26,742 bases of DNA from Cellvibrionales bacterium UBA1854 (GTDB lineage: Bacteria > Pseudomonadota > Gammaproteobacteria > Pseudomonadales > Porticoccaceae), in the NCBI GenBank assembly GCA_002338445.1, contig DDII01000080.1, positions 21,705 through 48,446 of the forward strand, in the 5' to 3' direction. The notes under the pieces were generated by a model that searched no databases, was not told the DNA's origin, and saw nothing but the letters and a program-made list of their open reading frames with translations. The translations under genes were made by a program, and so were the position numbers. This document shows, one piece after another, positions 25,987-26,742 of the stretch (within the stretch, counting starts at the first letter, position 1; the number at the start of each line of letters is the position of its first letter).

Positions 25987-26742
25987 TAGTCTGCTTTTTC
26001 TAACAAAACGGTTTATTTGCATGTTTTTTCTGTGTAATAGTTTTATGTCAATTAGCGCAAGTCCCAATGATGACGATTCATCTGAGGTAACTTGGACAGG
26101 GAGTTGGCAGCAGGGTGGATTGCTTTTGGGTCAACTTGATCGCGGTTATCGAGCTTTTTACAAAGGATTTCCTCTCCAAGAGACAAAAACCGGGCAAATT
26201 TTGTTAGGACTTGGACGGGACGCTGACGGAATAGTTAATGTTGACTTTTTGAACTCCTCTGGAGAAAAAACCACGAGATCTTGGGAGGTCGAGAAACGAA
26301 AATATAAGGTGCAATACATCGAGGGGGTGAGACAAGACCGCGTCATTCCGCCGGAATCAGTCTCATCTAGAATCGGTAAGGAAGCGCAGCAGGTTCGCAA
26401 AGCACGGGCGCTCCGAAGTGGTAGTGAGGCGTTTCTTTCAGGGTTCGATTTGCCTTTAGTGGGCCCAATTACTGGTGTGTATGGAAGTTCCCGTATCTAT
26501 AATGGGCTGCCGAGAAGCCCTCACTATGGGATTGATTACGCCGCCCCCCACGGATCAGATGTAAAGGCTCCCGGTTCAGGTGTTGTAACACTTGTACATA
26601 ATGATATGTATTTTTCTGGGGGTACGCTTATCATTGATCACGGGATGGGCCTCAGCTCAACATTCTTGCATTTGAGCAGCATCTTGGTGCATGTTGGGGA
26701 TTCTGTAAAGCTCGGTCAGGTTATCGCAGCAGTTGGCGCAAC
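25976..26742 (+). CDS. M23 family metallopeptidase, 3' end cut by the window
   Basis: The open frame runs from ATG 25976 to the window end (255 codons, incomplete). It has a signal peptide ending near SISA (about 26-29) and a beta-rich domain with WTGSWQQGGLLLGQ and LGLGRDADG. A charged linker KEAQQVRKARALRSG leads to the M23 (LytM) domain. There GVYGSSRIYNGLPRSPHYGIDYAAP supplies the zinc ligands His and Asp, and FLHLS the second His motif. Such enzymes cut peptidoglycan cross-bridges in the periplasm; catalytically complete members remodel the wall. The remaining C-terminal part with the last ligand motif lies outside. The start overlaps the preceding gene by 11 bases; ATG 26021 is an alternative that would shorten the signal. 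Confidence 0.88.
   Translation, partial: MGINSLLFLTKRFICMFFLCNSFMSISASPNDDDSSEVTWTGSWQQGGLLLGQLDRGYRAFYKGFPLQETKTGQILLGLGRDADGIVNVDFLNSSGEKTTRSWEVEKRKYKVQYIEGVRQDRVIPPESVSSRIGKEAQQVRKARALRSGSEAFLSGFDLPLVGPITGVYGSSRIYNGLPRSPHYGIDYAAPHGSDVKAPGSGVVTLVHNDMYFSGGTLIIDHGMGLSSTFLHLSSILVHVGDSVKLGQVIAAVGA

Noticed and set aside
1..26742. CRISPR arrays, insertion sequences, integrase genes and prophage genes
   Set aside because: No regularly spaced repeats, transposase motifs or phage structural genes were found in reading either strand.

Overview
The window looks like a chromosomal segment of a low-GC, probably marine gammaproteobacterium. The strongest evidence is the block at 19.0-24.4 kb. There mutS and a 7Fe ferredoxin gene (fdxA) lie on the minus strand, diverging from pncC/cinA, recA and recX, with a gamma-type LexA box (CTG-N10-CAG) in front of recA. 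This order resembles the one known from Pseudomonas and relatives. The lineage call is inference; no 16S gene is present.

Left half (1-14.5 kb), accessory and catabolic, loosely packed. A dihydroflavonol-reductase-like dehydrogenase is followed by two tandem, probably exported alpha/beta hydrolases. Next come a DUF6279-type lipoprotein, a bicupin lipoprotein, a subfamily-I-like haloalkane dehalogenase, a TSUP (TauE/SafE) permease on the minus strand and a small dimeric alpha/beta-barrel protein. Then follow an SRAP/YedK DNA-protein crosslink sensor (minus), a secreted formylglycine sulfatase, a decayed lemA fragment, a tRNA-Arg(UCG), an enolase-superfamily dehydratase/racemase (minus) and an HD-domain protein. 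Several intergenic gaps of 300-1000 bp hold broken coding pieces, and one holds an 18-codon cysteine-rich micro-ORF with a good ribosome-binding site and a hairpin. This half looks like a region of gene gain and decay.

Right half (15.4-26.7 kb), compact and largely conserved. A three-gene, translationally coupled operon encodes a circularly permuted ATP-grasp protein, an alpha-E helical protein and a zinc-ribbon metallopeptidase (Peptidase_Mx type). This is a widespread amidoligase-type system whose product is not known to me. The fdxA/mutS and pncC/recA/recX units follow. Last come a minus-strand YheT-like hydrolase, a secreted DUF6491-like protein and, overlapping it by 11 bases, an M23 peptidase cut by the window end.

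The points most worth a second look are the enolase-superfamily gene that seems to start at AUU (or has lost its start codon), the cysteine-rich micro-ORF, the pentapeptide-like N-terminus grafted on the sulfatase, the lemA scar beside the tRNA, and the ATP-grasp/alpha-E/Mx operon. All calls come from reading the sequence; no database search was run.
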